Notes under the pieces: generated by a model | The model's input: only the letters and a program-made list of their open reading frames with translations | The model's database searches: none | Told to the model about the DNA's origin: nothing | Shown: one piece after another, positions 35,797 to 44,548 of the stretch | Position numbering within the stretch: position 1 is the first letter of the stretch | Layout of the letters: every line of letters starts with the position of its first letter | Source: Maribacter sp. MMG018 | GTDB taxonomy: Bacteria; Bacteroidota; Bacteroidia; Flavobacteriales; Flavobacteriaceae | Reading direction: 5' to 3' | DNA: 64,000 nucleotides | Assembly: GCF_018100785.1 (NCBI RefSeq) | Contig: NZ_JAGJEC010000002.1 | Span: 620,001-684,000 of the forward strand | Made by a program: the position numbers and the translations under genes

Positions 35797-36747
35797 TTAT
35801 TTTTTAATCAACCCAAGTTCTATCAATCTTTGGTGAAGGAATTCTCCGGCCGTAATATCTTCGAATTGTTTAGGGTGTTCTTCATCTATACAGTGTTCTA
35901 GGCAATTCAATGGCATTTCGCTGATAGGGTGCATAAAGAACGGCACAGAATACCTAGAGGTACCCCACAATTCTCTCGGTGGGTTTACCACTTGGTGTAT
36001 GGTAGATAATAATTTATTGTTGGTAAGCCTCGATAGCATATCACCTACATTGATCATTAATTGATCGGGTTTGGCGATGGCGTCTACCCATTCGCCCTTA
36101 TGGTTCTGTACCTGTAGGCCTTTTCCGTGAGCTCCCATTAAAAGAGTGATCAGGTTAATATCTCCATGGGCCGCAGCCCTTACCGCATTTTTAGGTTCAG
36201 ATGTAATAGGGGGGTAGTGGATAGGTCTTAGAATACTATTTCCGTTTTTAATGTACTTATCAAAATAGTTTTCTTCAAGCTCTAAGTGTAACGCCAATGC
36301 CCGTAGTACGTACTTTGCCGTTTTCTCTAACATTTTATAGGTTTCCTTACCCACTTCATTGAATTTTGGTAGTTCTTCGACAATGACATTGTCCGGATAC
36401 TCGGCTTCTAGTTTTGGGTCGTCCTCTACATATTGGCCAAAATGCCAAAACTCCTTTAGGTCCCCTTCTTTTCTTCCTTTTGCATGTTCTTTTCCAAAAG
36501 AAGTGTACCCACGTTGTCCGCCAATACCCTCAATTTCATACTTATCCTTTATTTCTTGAGGTAGATCAAAGAATTTTTTAATCTCGGCATATAGGTTGTC
36601 GACAAGTTCATCTGATAAAAAATGGCCTCCAAGGGCTACGAAGCCTATTTCCTCAAAAGCGGCTCCTATCTCATTTACAAATTTTTGCTTTCGCTTTGGG
36701 TCGCCTGAAATAAAATCATTCAAATCAACACTTGGCACTAAACTCAT
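35797..36747 (-). CDS. Isopenicillin N synthase-family 2OG/Fe(II) dioxygenase
   Basis: A 316-residue non-heme iron oxygenase. The 2-His-1-Asp iron triad can be read as AAHGDINLI and the later STIHQVVNP, and the RYSVPFFMHP segment supplies the 2-oxoglutarate-binding Arg. Family members hydroxylate or ring-close small molecules or amino acids; the substrate is unknown. It is upstream of and coupled to the SUI1 gene and divergent from the E1 gene. Confidence 0.88.
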   Translation of the reverse strand: MSLVPSVDLNDFISGDPKRKQKFVNEIGAAFEEIGFVALGGHFLSDELVDNLYAEIKKFFDLPQEIKDKYEIEGIGGQRGYTSFGKEHAKGRKEGDLKEFWHFGQYVEDDPKLEAEYPDNVIVEELPKFNEVGKETYKMLEKTAKYVLRALALHLELEENYFDKYIKNGNSILRPIHYPPITSEPKNAVRAAAHGDINLITLLMGAHGKGLQVQNHKGEWVDAIAKPDQLMINVGDMLSRLTNNKLLSTIHQVVNPPRELWGTSRYSVPFFMHPISEMPLNCLEHCIDEEHPKQFEDITAGEFLHQRLIELGLIKK

Positions 36748-36878
36748 ATCTTACTGTTTTATCAATATGAAGTAAAATTACAAATAATTGTGCAGATCTT
36801 ATACTGTTATGATAACAACAGTGTGCAGGCTTTTTTGTTACATTTATACCTAAATTCTAAAATAAGGAAGCACTGCAG

Positions 36879-38855
36879 ATGAACTTTGATACGTATCAAG
36901 TAGATGACCAAATTAAAAAGAGGCTCTACAAGGCTATGTTAAAGCCAAGACTGATAGAAGAAAAAATGTTGATTCTTCTAAGGCAGGGAAAAATATCCAA
37001 GTGGTTTAGTGGTATTGGTCAAGAAGCAATTTCTGTAGGTGTCACCAGCGCCCTGAATGATGACGAATATATTTTGCCTATGCACAGGAACCTGGGCGTT
37101 TTTACGACCCGTGAGATTCCTTTGTATAGGTTGTTCTCGCAATGGCAGGGAAAAGAAAATGGATTTACCAATGGACGGGACAGAAGTTTTCATTTTGGTA
37201 CCCAAGACTATAATATTGTTGGTATGATCTCGCATCTAGGCCCTCAATTAGGGGTTGCGGATGGTATTGCCTTGGCACATCTACTTCGAAAAGAACCAAA
37301 AGTGACCGCGGTCTTTACAGGCGAAGGGGGTACTAGCGAGGGCGATTTTCACGAAGCTTTGAACGTAGCTGCCGTTTGGAACCTTCCGGTGCTTTTCTGT
37401 ATAGAGAACAATGGTTATGGGCTTTCTACGCCCGTAAACGAACAGTTTAAATGTGAACATATTGCCGATAAAGGGGTTGGTTACGGTATGGAATCACATA
37501 TAATAGATGGTAACAATGTTCTTGAGGTGTATTCTAAGGTAGATGAACTATGTAACGATATCAGGAAAAACCCTAGACCCGTTTTGTTAGAGTTTAAGAC
37601 CTTTCGCATGCGCGGGCACGAAGAAGCCAGCGGAACCAAATATGTTCCGAAAGAGCTTATGGATGAATGGGGCCGTAAAGACCCATTGGATAATTTTTAC
37701 AATTATTTACTGGAATCAAAATTGATGAACAAGGAGGAAGAGGCTGGTCTTAGGCAGGAAATAATGCAGGAAATAGAAGATCATCTACAACATGCATCCA
37801 ATGCGCCCAATATTTCATTTGATCAAAGTAAAGAATTAGGTGATGTTTACAAATCATATGATTTTAAGGAAATTAAAGCCGTTGATGACAAAACGAATAT
37901 ACGATTAGTGGACGCCATTTCGGACGGACTAAAAGCTGCGATGGAGAAGTTTGACAACCTTGTGATCATGGGACAAGATGTAGCCGAGTATGGTGGCGTC
38001 TTTAAGGTTACGGATGGTTTTGTAGAACTATTTGGAAAGGAACGGGTGCGTAATACCCCTATTTGTGAATCTGCCATTGTTTCTGCGGCTATGGGGCTGT
38101 CCATAAACGGAATGAAAGCGGTAATGGAAATGCAGTTTGCCGATTTTGCCAGTACCGGATTTAATCCGATCGTAAACTATTTGGCAAAAACCCATTACCG
38201 ATGGGGAGAAAAAGCCGATGTGGTTATACGTATGCCCTGTGGTGGCGGGGTGGCCGCCGGACCTTTTCATTCGCAGACCAATGAGGCCTGGTTTACAAAA
38301 ACACCGGGTTTAAAAGTAGTATACCCTGCATTTCCATCCGATGCAAAGGGATTATTGGCTACGGCCATTGAAGACCCGAATCCCGTACTCTTTTTTGAGC
38401 ATAAGGCATTGTATAGAAGTGTTTATGAAGAGGTGCCCGTTAATGCTTATAATATACCTTTTGGTAAGGCGAATTTGCTTAAGGAAGGAAACGATATTAC
38501 CGTGGTAAGCTATGGCGCAGGCGTGCATTGGGCATTGGAGACCTTGAAAAAGCATAGTAATATAAAAGCAGATTTACTCGATTTACGGACCTTACAACCA
38601 TTGGATATGGAAAGTATTTATAGGTCGGTACAAAAAACGGGTAAGTTGATCATTCTACAAGAAGATAGTCTTTTTGGGGGTATAGCCAGTGACATTTCTG
38701 CCTTGGTGACCGAAAATTGTTTTAAGTTTTTGGATGGTCCCATCAAAAGGATAGCCAGTTTGGAGACTCCCATACCTTTTAATTCGGAACTGGAACGGCA
38801 TTACCTGCCCAAAGAAAGATTTGAATCCGAATTACTGGATCTGGTCGCTTTTTGA
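36879..38855 (+). CDS. Fused 2-oxoacid dehydrogenase E1 alpha/beta (branched-chain type)
   Basis: A 658-residue thiamine-diphosphate enzyme with both E1 subunits in one chain. The alpha part (about 1-330) has the TPP motif in FTGEGGTSEGDF...ENNGYG, and RMRGHEEASG. The beta part (about 340-658) has GQDVAEYGGVF and the RMPCGGG segment. It decarboxylates branched-chain or pyruvate-like 2-oxoacids and loads the acyl group on lipoyl-E2. The E2 and E3 genes are not in the window. A fused E1 is typical of Flavobacteriaceae. Substrate is probably branched-chain 2-oxoacids. Confidence 0.92.
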   Translation: MNFDTYQVDDQIKKRLYKAMLKPRLIEEKMLILLRQGKISKWFSGIGQEAISVGVTSALNDDEYILPMHRNLGVFTTREIPLYRLFSQWQGKENGFTNGRDRSFHFGTQDYNIVGMISHLGPQLGVADGIALAHLLRKEPKVTAVFTGEGGTSEGDFHEALNVAAVWNLPVLFCIENNGYGLSTPVNEQFKCEHIADKGVGYGMESHIIDGNNVLEVYSKVDELCNDIRKNPRPVLLEFKTFRMRGHEEASGTKYVPKELMDEWGRKDPLDNFYNYLLESKLMNKEEEAGLRQEIMQEIEDHLQHASNAPNISFDQSKELGDVYKSYDFKEIKAVDDKTNIRLVDAISDGLKAAMEKFDNLVIMGQDVAEYGGVFKVTDGFVELFGKERVRNTPICESAIVSAAMGLSINGMKAVMEMQFADFASTGFNPIVNYLAKTHYRWGEKADVVIRMPCGGGVAAGPFHSQTNEAWFTKTPGLKVVYPAFPSDAKGLLATAIEDPNPVLFFEHKALYRSVYEEVPVNAYNIPFGKANLLKEGNDITVVSYGAGVHWALETLKKHSNIKADLLDLRTLQPLDMESIYRSVQKTGKLIILQEDSLFGGIASDISALVTENCFKFLDGPIKRIASLETPIPFNSELERHYLPKERFESELLDLVAF

Positions 38856-39002
38856 CATTACCGTCAATAAATTTTCGAATAGGCCCAACCTAATTTTTTT
38901 CTTTTTCAGAACTTTGCACGAAACCTGTAAAAGTTACGTTAGTTAAACACGTCCAAAAATGGAATGTGAACGTATATAGGGAAATTAAAAACAATCATTT
39001 TT

Positions 39003-39485
39003 ATGAAAAAAGCAGTAGTATTTTTTGGGGCATTGGCAATTATGTTGTCTTCTTGCTCCATATCAAAAGACGCAAGGTCTAAAAGAAATTTACTTAGCGG
39101 TACTTGGAGTTTAAACGATGTGTCTTTTGAAAACAACACCGGTAATTTTAAGGCGGTTTTATTTAATGATGTAGAAGATATATGTCTTGAAGGGAGCGAA
39201 TGGTTCTTTAGGGACAATAACAGTACCGGTAGGTATACGATAGCCCCGTCAACGTTATGCAACGGAGGCGATAGATACATAAGATGGTCTGTAGTGGAAC
39301 GTGAGGAAAATTACACCGGCCAGTTGCAGTTTAAGTTTATCGATGAAAAGAACAAGGATATTTCAGGAGGACTTGGTTATCGTTTAAATATTGAATCGTT
39401 GACCGAAAATGCCATGACGCTTAAGTCCAACGTGTCTGTGGACGGAGAGCCTGTAACCGTTGTTTATAGTTTTACGAAAAAATAA
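39003..39485 (+). CDS. Lipocalin-like lipoprotein
   Basis: A 160-residue lipoprotein (MLSSC lipobox, Cys18). The mature part starts with LLSGTWSLNDVSF and continues as beta strands, as in the lipocalin-like/lipocalin_5 family of Bacteroidetes. It probably binds a hydrophobic ligand at the outer membrane. It precedes the OmpA gene by 30 bases and may be cotranscribed. Confidence 0.82.
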   Translation: MKKAVVFFGALAIMLSSCSISKDARSKRNLLSGTWSLNDVSFENNTGNFKAVLFNDVEDICLEGSEWFFRDNNSTGRYTIAPSTLCNGGDRYIRWSVVEREENYTGQLQFKFIDEKNKDISGGLGYRLNIESLTENAMTLKSNVSVDGEPVTVVYSFTKK

Positions 39486-39515
39486 TCACCCCCATAATCA
39501 TTTAAAAAGTAAAAG

Positions 39516-40211
39516 ATGAAATCAAGAATACTGAAGAATACGAGTTATGTATTGGCTCTTGCCTTGGTAATGAGCTGTAGTACTATTAAAAATGCAAATA
39601 AAACACAAAAAGGAGCCGCTATCGGAGCTACCGGTGGAGCCGTTATAGGAGGTATCATTGGTAATAATGTTGGCGATGGAAACAATACCGCCTTGGGTGC
39701 TATTCTAGGAGCCGTTGTAGGTGGAGCCGCCGGTGGATATATCGGTAATAGAATGGATAGACAGGCAGAAAAAATCGAAGAAGAGATTCCCGGAGCAGAA
39801 GTACAAAGAGTGGGCGAGGGGATCAATGTAACCTTTAACGAGGATGCCGGTGTTTATTTTGACACCAATAAATCGGACGTAAAAGGTACCTCTGCCGCTA
39901 CTTTGAACAAATTGGCGGATATTTTTAAAGAATATCCAAATTCAAATATTTTGGTAGAAGGCCATACCGATAGCGCTGGATCTGACGAATATAATATGAC
40001 CCTCTCAAAGCAGCGTGCACAATCCGTAACGGATTATTTAATAGCCCAAGGCATTTCTCCGACTAGATTTACTACCAAATGGTATGGAGAAACACAGCCT
40101 GTTGGTGATAATTCCACTGCAGAAGGAAAAGCTCAGAACAGAAGGGTAGAATTGGCGATCGTGGCCAGTGAAGAGCTAAAAGAAGAGGCGATACAGAATA
40201 CAAAAGGATAA
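39516..40211 (+). CDS. OmpA-family lipoprotein with glycine zipper
   Basis: A 231-residue protein: lipobox LVMSC (Cys21), a glycine-zipper region (about 35-80) with repeated GxxxG spacing such as GAVIGGIIGNNVG, then a C-terminal OmpA/MotB peptidoglycan-binding domain (about 110-220) with the family core VEGHTDSAGSDEYN. Similar proteins anchor the outer membrane to the cell wall. A strong terminator follows. Confidence 0.92.
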   Translation: MKSRILKNTSYVLALALVMSCSTIKNANKTQKGAAIGATGGAVIGGIIGNNVGDGNNTALGAILGAVVGGAAGGYIGNRMDRQAEKIEEEIPGAEVQRVGEGINVTFNEDAGVYFDTNKSDVKGTSAATLNKLADIFKEYPNSNILVEGHTDSAGSDEYNMTLSKQRAQSVTDYLIAQGISPTRFTTKWYGETQPVGDNSTAEGKAQNRRVELAIVASEELKEEAIQNTKG

Positions 40212-40235
40212 TAAACATCCCTTGAATACATAAAG

Positions 40236-40264
40236 AAATCCCCGCATACAGCGGGGATTTTTTT
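40236..40264 (+). terminator. Intrinsic terminator after OmpA-family gene
   Basis: AAATCCCCGC (40236-40245) pairs perfectly with GCGGGGATTT (40251-40260) around a 5-base loop, followed by a T-tract. Confidence 0.92.
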
Positions 40265-40496
40265 GTCTAATAACGAGATAACAATATACGGTCGGTATTG
40301 CGTATTTGTAGTAAATATAGTGTCTATACCTTTTGTTTCGCTGTTGAGATATGGGGCACACTTAAAAACGAATACTGTTGGCGATACGCTTATAGGCATG
40401 CCATGGTACCTATGCATACTTATAAATACCTTTCGGTATATTTTGTTGTTAAGGGGTTCCGACAACGATTGTCTATACCAATGCGAACGTTATAGG

Positions 40497-41435
40497 TTAT
40501 TCTTTTTCGGGAATGAACAGCGATGCCAAAATACCGGAAATCAACGATACCGAGATTACGGTCAGCGAAACCCATTCGGGTAGTTCTATATAATGGGAAA
40601 ACAGCATCTTAAGTCCCACAAAAGCCAGAATAACCACAAGGCTATAGTTTATATACCTAAATTTCTCGAGCATTCTAGAAATTAAGAAGTACATAGACCG
40701 TAAACCAAGTATGGCCAAAATATTGGAACTAAAGACCAAAAACGGATCTGCCGTAATTGCCAAGATTGCAGGAATACTGTCCAACGCAAAAAGTATGTCC
40801 GTCAGCTCTATTACGATCAAGGCCACAAATAGGGGAGTGGCCGCTTTAACACCCATTTTACGAATAAAGAAATCGTGTCCCTGAATACTGGTGGTCACGG
40901 GATATACCTTTTTAAGCTGCCTGAACACAAAAGAATCTTTTGGGTTAAAATCGTCGTCATCGCTTTTTAGCATTTTAAACGACGTATAGAGCAAGAATAC
41001 ACCGAATACATAGATTATCCATTCAAATTTGGTAATCAATGCCACTCCGAAAAGAATCATGAGCGCCCTAAAGACGATGGCTCCCAAAATACCCCAGAAT
41101 AAAACCCTGTGCTGGTAAATAGGGGGTATTCTAAAAGAAGAGAATATTACCGCGATTACAAAAACGTTGTCTACACTTAAAGACAGTTCTATCAAATAAC
41201 CGGTAATGTATTTAAGTACCGCATTATTAGGTGTTAATCCTGTAGGGTTTTCAACATAGCCATTAGAAAAAAGCCAGTAAATTACACCGCTGAAGGCGAA
41301 GGCGATCGAGACCCAAATGATCGTCCATATTCCGGCTTCCTTCGATTTGATAACATGATCGTTCTTATGAAAAACCCCAAGGTCCAGTGCTAGGAAAATG
41401 AGAACACAGGCAACAAAAATTATCCAAACTGTCAT
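40497..41435 (-). CDS. TerC/Alx-family integral membrane protein
   Basis: A 312-residue protein with about nine transmembrane helices. The TerC signature is present: ELSLSVDNVFVIAVIF and, in the second half, IELTDILFALDSIPAI, with two acidic metal-binding segments. Family members export manganese or protect against tellurite and alkaline stress. The long loop with DDDDFNPKDSF is cytoplasmic. It is transcribed alone toward the OmpA gene. Confidence 0.92.
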   Translation of the reverse strand: MTVWIIFVACVLIFLALDLGVFHKNDHVIKSKEAGIWTIIWVSIAFAFSGVIYWLFSNGYVENPTGLTPNNAVLKYITGYLIELSLSVDNVFVIAVIFSSFRIPPIYQHRVLFWGILGAIVFRALMILFGVALITKFEWIIYVFGVFLLYTSFKMLKSDDDDFNPKDSFVFRQLKKVYPVTTSIQGHDFFIRKMGVKAATPLFVALIVIELTDILFALDSIPAILAITADPFLVFSSNILAILGLRSMYFLISRMLEKFRYINYSLVVILAFVGLKMLFSHYIELPEWVSLTVISVSLISGILASLFIPEKE

Positions 41436-41762
41436 AAAACTGCTTTTTTATTAAGCCCTCGAAGGTACTAAATTCCGACGTTTTCTTAAATGATTTTAAT
41501 CAATCTGAACCTATAAACTTTACGAGGATTCCATTCCATCAAATAAATCCGTAGGTTTTTAATATTCAAGATAGGGGCGTACGGTAATCTATATATAATA
41601 GGTGTGGAAAATGTGATAGGCGTGTTGGAATTTTAAGAAGGGGAGGACCTATAAAATAGGATAAAAGACATGGTAATATCGACAGAATGCATAGCGCATA
41701 TAAAAAATGATGGATTTTTAGAAAATTGACTAGTTTTAGAGTAGAACACTATTTACTTACAA
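41436..41762. other. 327-base intergenic region
   Basis: The region between terC and a small secreted-protein gene. I see no coding frame beyond a 19-codon one, no hairpin with U-tract, and no clear promoter consensus. It must contain divergent promoters. Confidence 0.45.
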
Positions 41763-42119
41763 ATGAAAAATAATTACCAATGGGCTACTATGGCCCTTAT
41801 GGTTTTGGCATGCGGTATTTTTCGTATGTCGGGGCAAGAGACGGTCAAAAAAGAGATAACGGTAGAAAAGTATACGTTGATGGATAAGTTTGAACCCACC
41901 TACGTATTACCGGTAGACCGAAGGATCAAGCTAAAGAAAAATAGGATAACCCACCAAAGGCAGACCAAAAAGATTCTTGATACCCTGGATATTTCCGATA
42001 GAAAAAGAAGAAGGTTGATACGGGAGTTAAAAAGAAGTCCTTTTTCAGAAAAGGTACAAGATATAATCACGGCCGAAACCCAATTCGAGGATTCGGCCGA
42101 TGAATTGCTAGAAAATTAA
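41763..42119 (+). CDS. Small basic exported protein
   Basis: A 118-residue protein with a signal-like start (MALMVLACGIF, ending near SGQ). The mature part is basic and helical with an RRLIRELKRSPF segment. It is not recognised. Its end faces the hibernation factor gene 7 bases away. Confidence 0.6.
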   Translation: MKNNYQWATMALMVLACGIFRMSGQETVKKEITVEKYTLMDKFEPTYVLPVDRRIKLKKNRITHQRQTKKILDTLDISDRKRRRLIRELKRSPFSEKVQDIITAETQFEDSADELLEN

Positions 42120-42125
42120 TAAAAT

Positions 42126-42428
42126 TTAATGTGATTGCATTTTAGCTTTTCGTTTTTGAAGCTGTCTATGCAGGTCGTCCACAGATTCGCTGATAGAAGC
42201 CTCAAAGCTATTGTTGCTGGCTTCTGCAAACAATCTGGGACCTGGTGCGCTTAGGCGAATATTACAGATCATTCCAGTGTCTGGAGAAGAAGTGTTTTCT
42301 GTCTTAAAAAAAACATCTGCCCGTACGATAAAGTCAAATTTATCCAATAATTTTTCCAGTTTCTTGGCGGCCATAATCTCTAAGCGATTACTGGCCTTCA
42401 CATCGTCATACTCAAAATTGATATTCAT
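42126..42428 (-). CDS. hpf: Ribosome hibernation-promoting factor (short HPF/RaiA type)
   Basis: A 100-residue member of the sigma-54 modulation/HPF family, which binds 30S ribosomes and promotes hibernation. The beta-alpha-beta-beta-beta-alpha pattern is visible: NINFEYDDVKAS, a helix with KKLEKLLDKFD, then VFFKTENTSSPD and the last helix SISESVDDLHRQLQKRK. It is the short form without the C-terminal dimerisation domain. It is transcribed away from the next gene. Confidence 0.9.
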   Translation of the reverse strand: MNINFEYDDVKASNRLEIMAAKKLEKLLDKFDFIVRADVFFKTENTSSPDTGMICNIRLSAPGPRLFAEASNNSFEASISESVDDLHRQLQKRKAKMQSH

Positions 42429-42606
42429 AACTTTTATTTCTTTAAGATTAAATTACATAATTCTTCGTACATATCATTTAAAAAATCAATAAAAATGATT
42501 TCCCTGTTTTAAACTTGTGTTAAACATTGAAAACCTGATATTTATCAGTTAAAAATGTCATTTATTTTTCTTAATTTATAGGTTGGAACCTGAAAACTAT
42601 ATAGTT

Positions 42607-42939
42607 ATGGAAATTCATGATACACAGTTGGGCAGAATTGACAAAAAAGCTTGTTTTTTATGGATTGATAGAAGCTATAAAGGATTGCAGGCGATAAAAC
42701 AAAAATTGGATTCCTATTTGTTTGAGCCCACCACATATTCGCAATATGAGGAAAAGGAACAGATTACCGCAAAAATGGAGGCCATAGAGAAGGGGCATCT
42801 AGAATTGTTGAAAATTCTAAAAAGCGGTAAAAATATTTTAGAAAACCATTTGGCCAAGGTGAGGTATCAGCTGAAAGAAGCCAAGACTTTGGAAGAAAGC
42901 ATTAATAGGTACATAACGATGACGCATTCTAAAGTGTAA
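42607..42939 (+). CDS. Helical protein of unknown function
   Basis: A 110-residue cytoplasmic protein, mostly helical and charged, with a long C-terminal helix (about 60-105). The ATG at 42607 (MEIHDTQLG) is preferred; the open frame extends 8 codons upstream to a TTG. It is not recognised. It is followed 16 bases later by the DUF4251 lipoprotein gene and may share its transcript. Confidence 0.55.
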   Translation: MEIHDTQLGRIDKKACFLWIDRSYKGLQAIKQKLDSYLFEPTTYSQYEEKEQITAKMEAIEKGHLELLKILKSGKNILENHLAKVRYQLKEAKTLEESINRYITMTHSKV

Positions 42940-42955
42940 CATTAATAGTTGATTT

Positions 42956-43513
42956 ATGAAGACACTGTGCGGTATTTGTATGTTTCTTTTTCTTGTAGGC
43001 TGTTCAAGCAGCTCAAAAGTGGCATACTCGTCATCTGAACTGGCCGATTTTAAGAACTTGATAGAAAGTAGATTCTATTCTTTTGGGGCCCATAGCGCAC
43101 ATCCTATGGTGAGCACTAGTCTAAACGCCATATCCAATGCAGGTATGTTGCCCATGGGGAGTACGGTAAGTAATATTCAATTGACAAAAAAGGGAAATTA
43201 TCTGAAGATCGAAGGGGATACGGTAGCCGCACATTTATCGTATTACGGTGAACGGCAATCTGGTGGTAGTTATGGAAAAGATGTCGGAATTGAGTTTAAG
43301 GGAGTCCCCGAGGACTACGAGGCCATTTTTGATTCGTCGAACAATGAATATACCGTTAGATTTGAGATTTCTGAGAAATCGGAAAATTATAATGTGGTAT
43401 TGACGGTCTTTCCAAATCGTAACGCCAGGGTTTATATAAACAGCTCACAACGCAATGCGATCAGTTATACGGGCGATATTGAAGCTATCGACACGAACAA
43501 TCAGGACTTATAA
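42956..43513 (+). CDS. DUF4251 lipoprotein
   Basis: A 185-residue lipoprotein (FLVGC lipobox, Cys16, followed by SSSSK). The domain is DUF4251: an early SSELADFKNLIESRFYSF helix, a GSTVSNIQLTKKGNYL strand, and YGKDVGIEFKGVPEDYE. The function is unknown, but it is a typical Bacteroidetes outer-membrane lipoprotein. It is the last gene before the repeat-rich boundary of the island. Confidence 0.85.
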   Translation: MKTLCGICMFLFLVGCSSSSKVAYSSSELADFKNLIESRFYSFGAHSAHPMVSTSLNAISNAGMLPMGSTVSNIQLTKKGNYLKIEGDTVAAHLSYYGERQSGGSYGKDVGIEFKGVPEDYEAIFDSSNNEYTVRFEISEKSENYNVVLTVFPNRNARVYINSSQRNAISYTGDIEAIDTNNQDL

Positions 43514-43640
43514 GGTTATAAAGGAGGAAGATTTAGGTTGTGGACAAACTGATGCCAGTGTAGGTATTTAAAAACTCTATTTTACATAATATAAATTATA
43601 GTACAAATATATTGTGTACAGTTTCCGTATAGCTGTGCTA

Positions 43641-43702
43641 TTTTATATAATATCAGATATAACTTCGTGTAAGCGAATTATATCGACAGATATTATGTAA
43701 AA
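43641..43702. repeat. Nested lox-like palindrome
   Basis: Outer arms TTTTATATAATATC (43641-43654) and GATATTATGTAAAA (43689-43702) pair with one mismatch. Inner arms GATATAACTTCG (43656-43667) and CGAATTATATC (43674-43684) pair with a single extra C, around the 6-base core TGTAAG. Two half-sites around a 6-8 base core is the layout of tyrosine-recombinase sites such as lox and dif; the ATAACTTCG half resembles loxP. Function is not proven. Confidence 0.5.
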
Positions 43703-44019
43703 GGAAACCAACACGCCATTCCTTCAAAGCCATTTTTATAGGAAAGCTAAATAAAATACCAGCCGCATCGTCTCACCGGTAAATCTTTTAGGTTTGTTCA
43801 AAATTCCCGTATTCGAGGAAATGTGCGCAAGATTTTTTTCTACGTGATTCTCGTAAGCTTGCCGGAACAGCTAACGGCAGTATTTTGGAAGGTCTGGTAG
43901 ACCTTTTAAAATATGAGCGAGTTGGCGTGTTGGCAAAGCGAGATAATTTTTTAGCCCTTGCTTACCTCTCGTCTTGTTTGAAGCTTTTCTTTAGGTGCTA
44001 TTAACATTATGTAAAATAC

Positions 44020-44075
44020 CTCAGAAATTCTGAAGATTGAGAATCTTTAGAATTTTGAGTGAGATGGCGCGCCGG
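44020..44075. repeat. Left flanking hairpin plus 15-mer
   Basis: A 19-bp imperfect stem (44020-44038 with 44042-44059, loop GAG) followed directly by GAGATGGCGCGCCGG (44061-44075). A similar composite occurs inverted at 50342-50390: hairpin core AGATT-GAG-AATCT is shared and the 15-mer matches at 13 of 15 positions. Confidence 0.65.
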
Positions 44076-44151
44076 AATTAAATTCTTCGATGTTTAAGTC
44101 CAACGCTACGGCTGGCTCACAAAATAAAATCCTCCTCAGGAGAATTCTATT

Positions 44152-44446
44152 TTATGCCCTCTTTTTTCTTGATACGATAAAGTATACTTTGAGCGACCCT
44201 GAAGAGAATTGTAAAGGTCGAAATTCTTCTTCATTAAATCGTTGGTAGAAATCTCTCCATATGTCCAATAAACAGCGTAAAATTTCACTCTTTCCAGTTC
44301 CATTTGCACCTATTATAACTGTAAAATACTGTAAAATATGGCCCAACATCATTATCATTACTATCATAAAACTTAAAGTCATTAGATTTAAGTATGTAAT
44401 GATTTTTAACTTGAAGATTGATTATCCTAAATCCTTTATTTTTCAT
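44152..44446 (-). pseudogene. Truncated AAA ATPase gene, frameshifted by a 10-bp tandem duplication
   Basis: The minus strand from the ATG at 44446 reads MKNKGFRIINLQ and continues to GPYFTV, then shifts out of frame. The cause is visible: CTGTAAAATA is exactly repeated at 44319-44328 and 44329-44338. Removing one copy restores VIIGANGTGKSEILRCLL, a Walker A motif of an SMC/RecF/OLD-like AAA ATPase N-terminus. The frame then runs to 44152 and stops after about 95 residues, so the remaining ATPase domain is missing. This is the dead remains of a P-loop ATPase of the type often found in defence systems. Confidence 0.9.
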
Positions 44447-44548
44447 AGCACTTTAAATTGTCTTCTATATTTATCTTATCATAAACAACAATTATTGCAT
44501 CAATATTTAATGAATCACGTATATCTTGGTTTGTTATTTCTTGCAAGT

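Larger units (their letters stand above)
43514..44151. other. Repeat-rich boundary region
   Basis: 638 bases without a credible gene. It contains a perfect 13-bp inverted repeat (43580-43592 and 43690-43702), a nested lox-like palindrome, a perfect 11-bp inverted pair CCAACACGCCA (43708-43718) and TGGCGTGTTGG (43923-43933), a 19-bp stem hairpin (44020-44059), and the 15-mer GAGATGGCGCGCCGG (44061-44075). Several of these are repeated elsewhere around the island. It looks like a recombination-prone boundary. Confidence 0.7.

Noticed and set aside
40497-41435. Tellurite resistance operon
   Set aside because: TerC alone, without terZABDE, is more likely a metal exporter.
41763-42119. Toxin-antitoxin pair with the hibernation factor gene
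   Set aside because: The two genes are convergent, and one is a clear HPF while the other has a signal-like start.
43580-43702. CRISPR array or integron attC
   Set aside because: Repeats are nested inverted, not evenly spaced direct repeats, and the integron GTTRRRY/RYYYAAC ends are missing.
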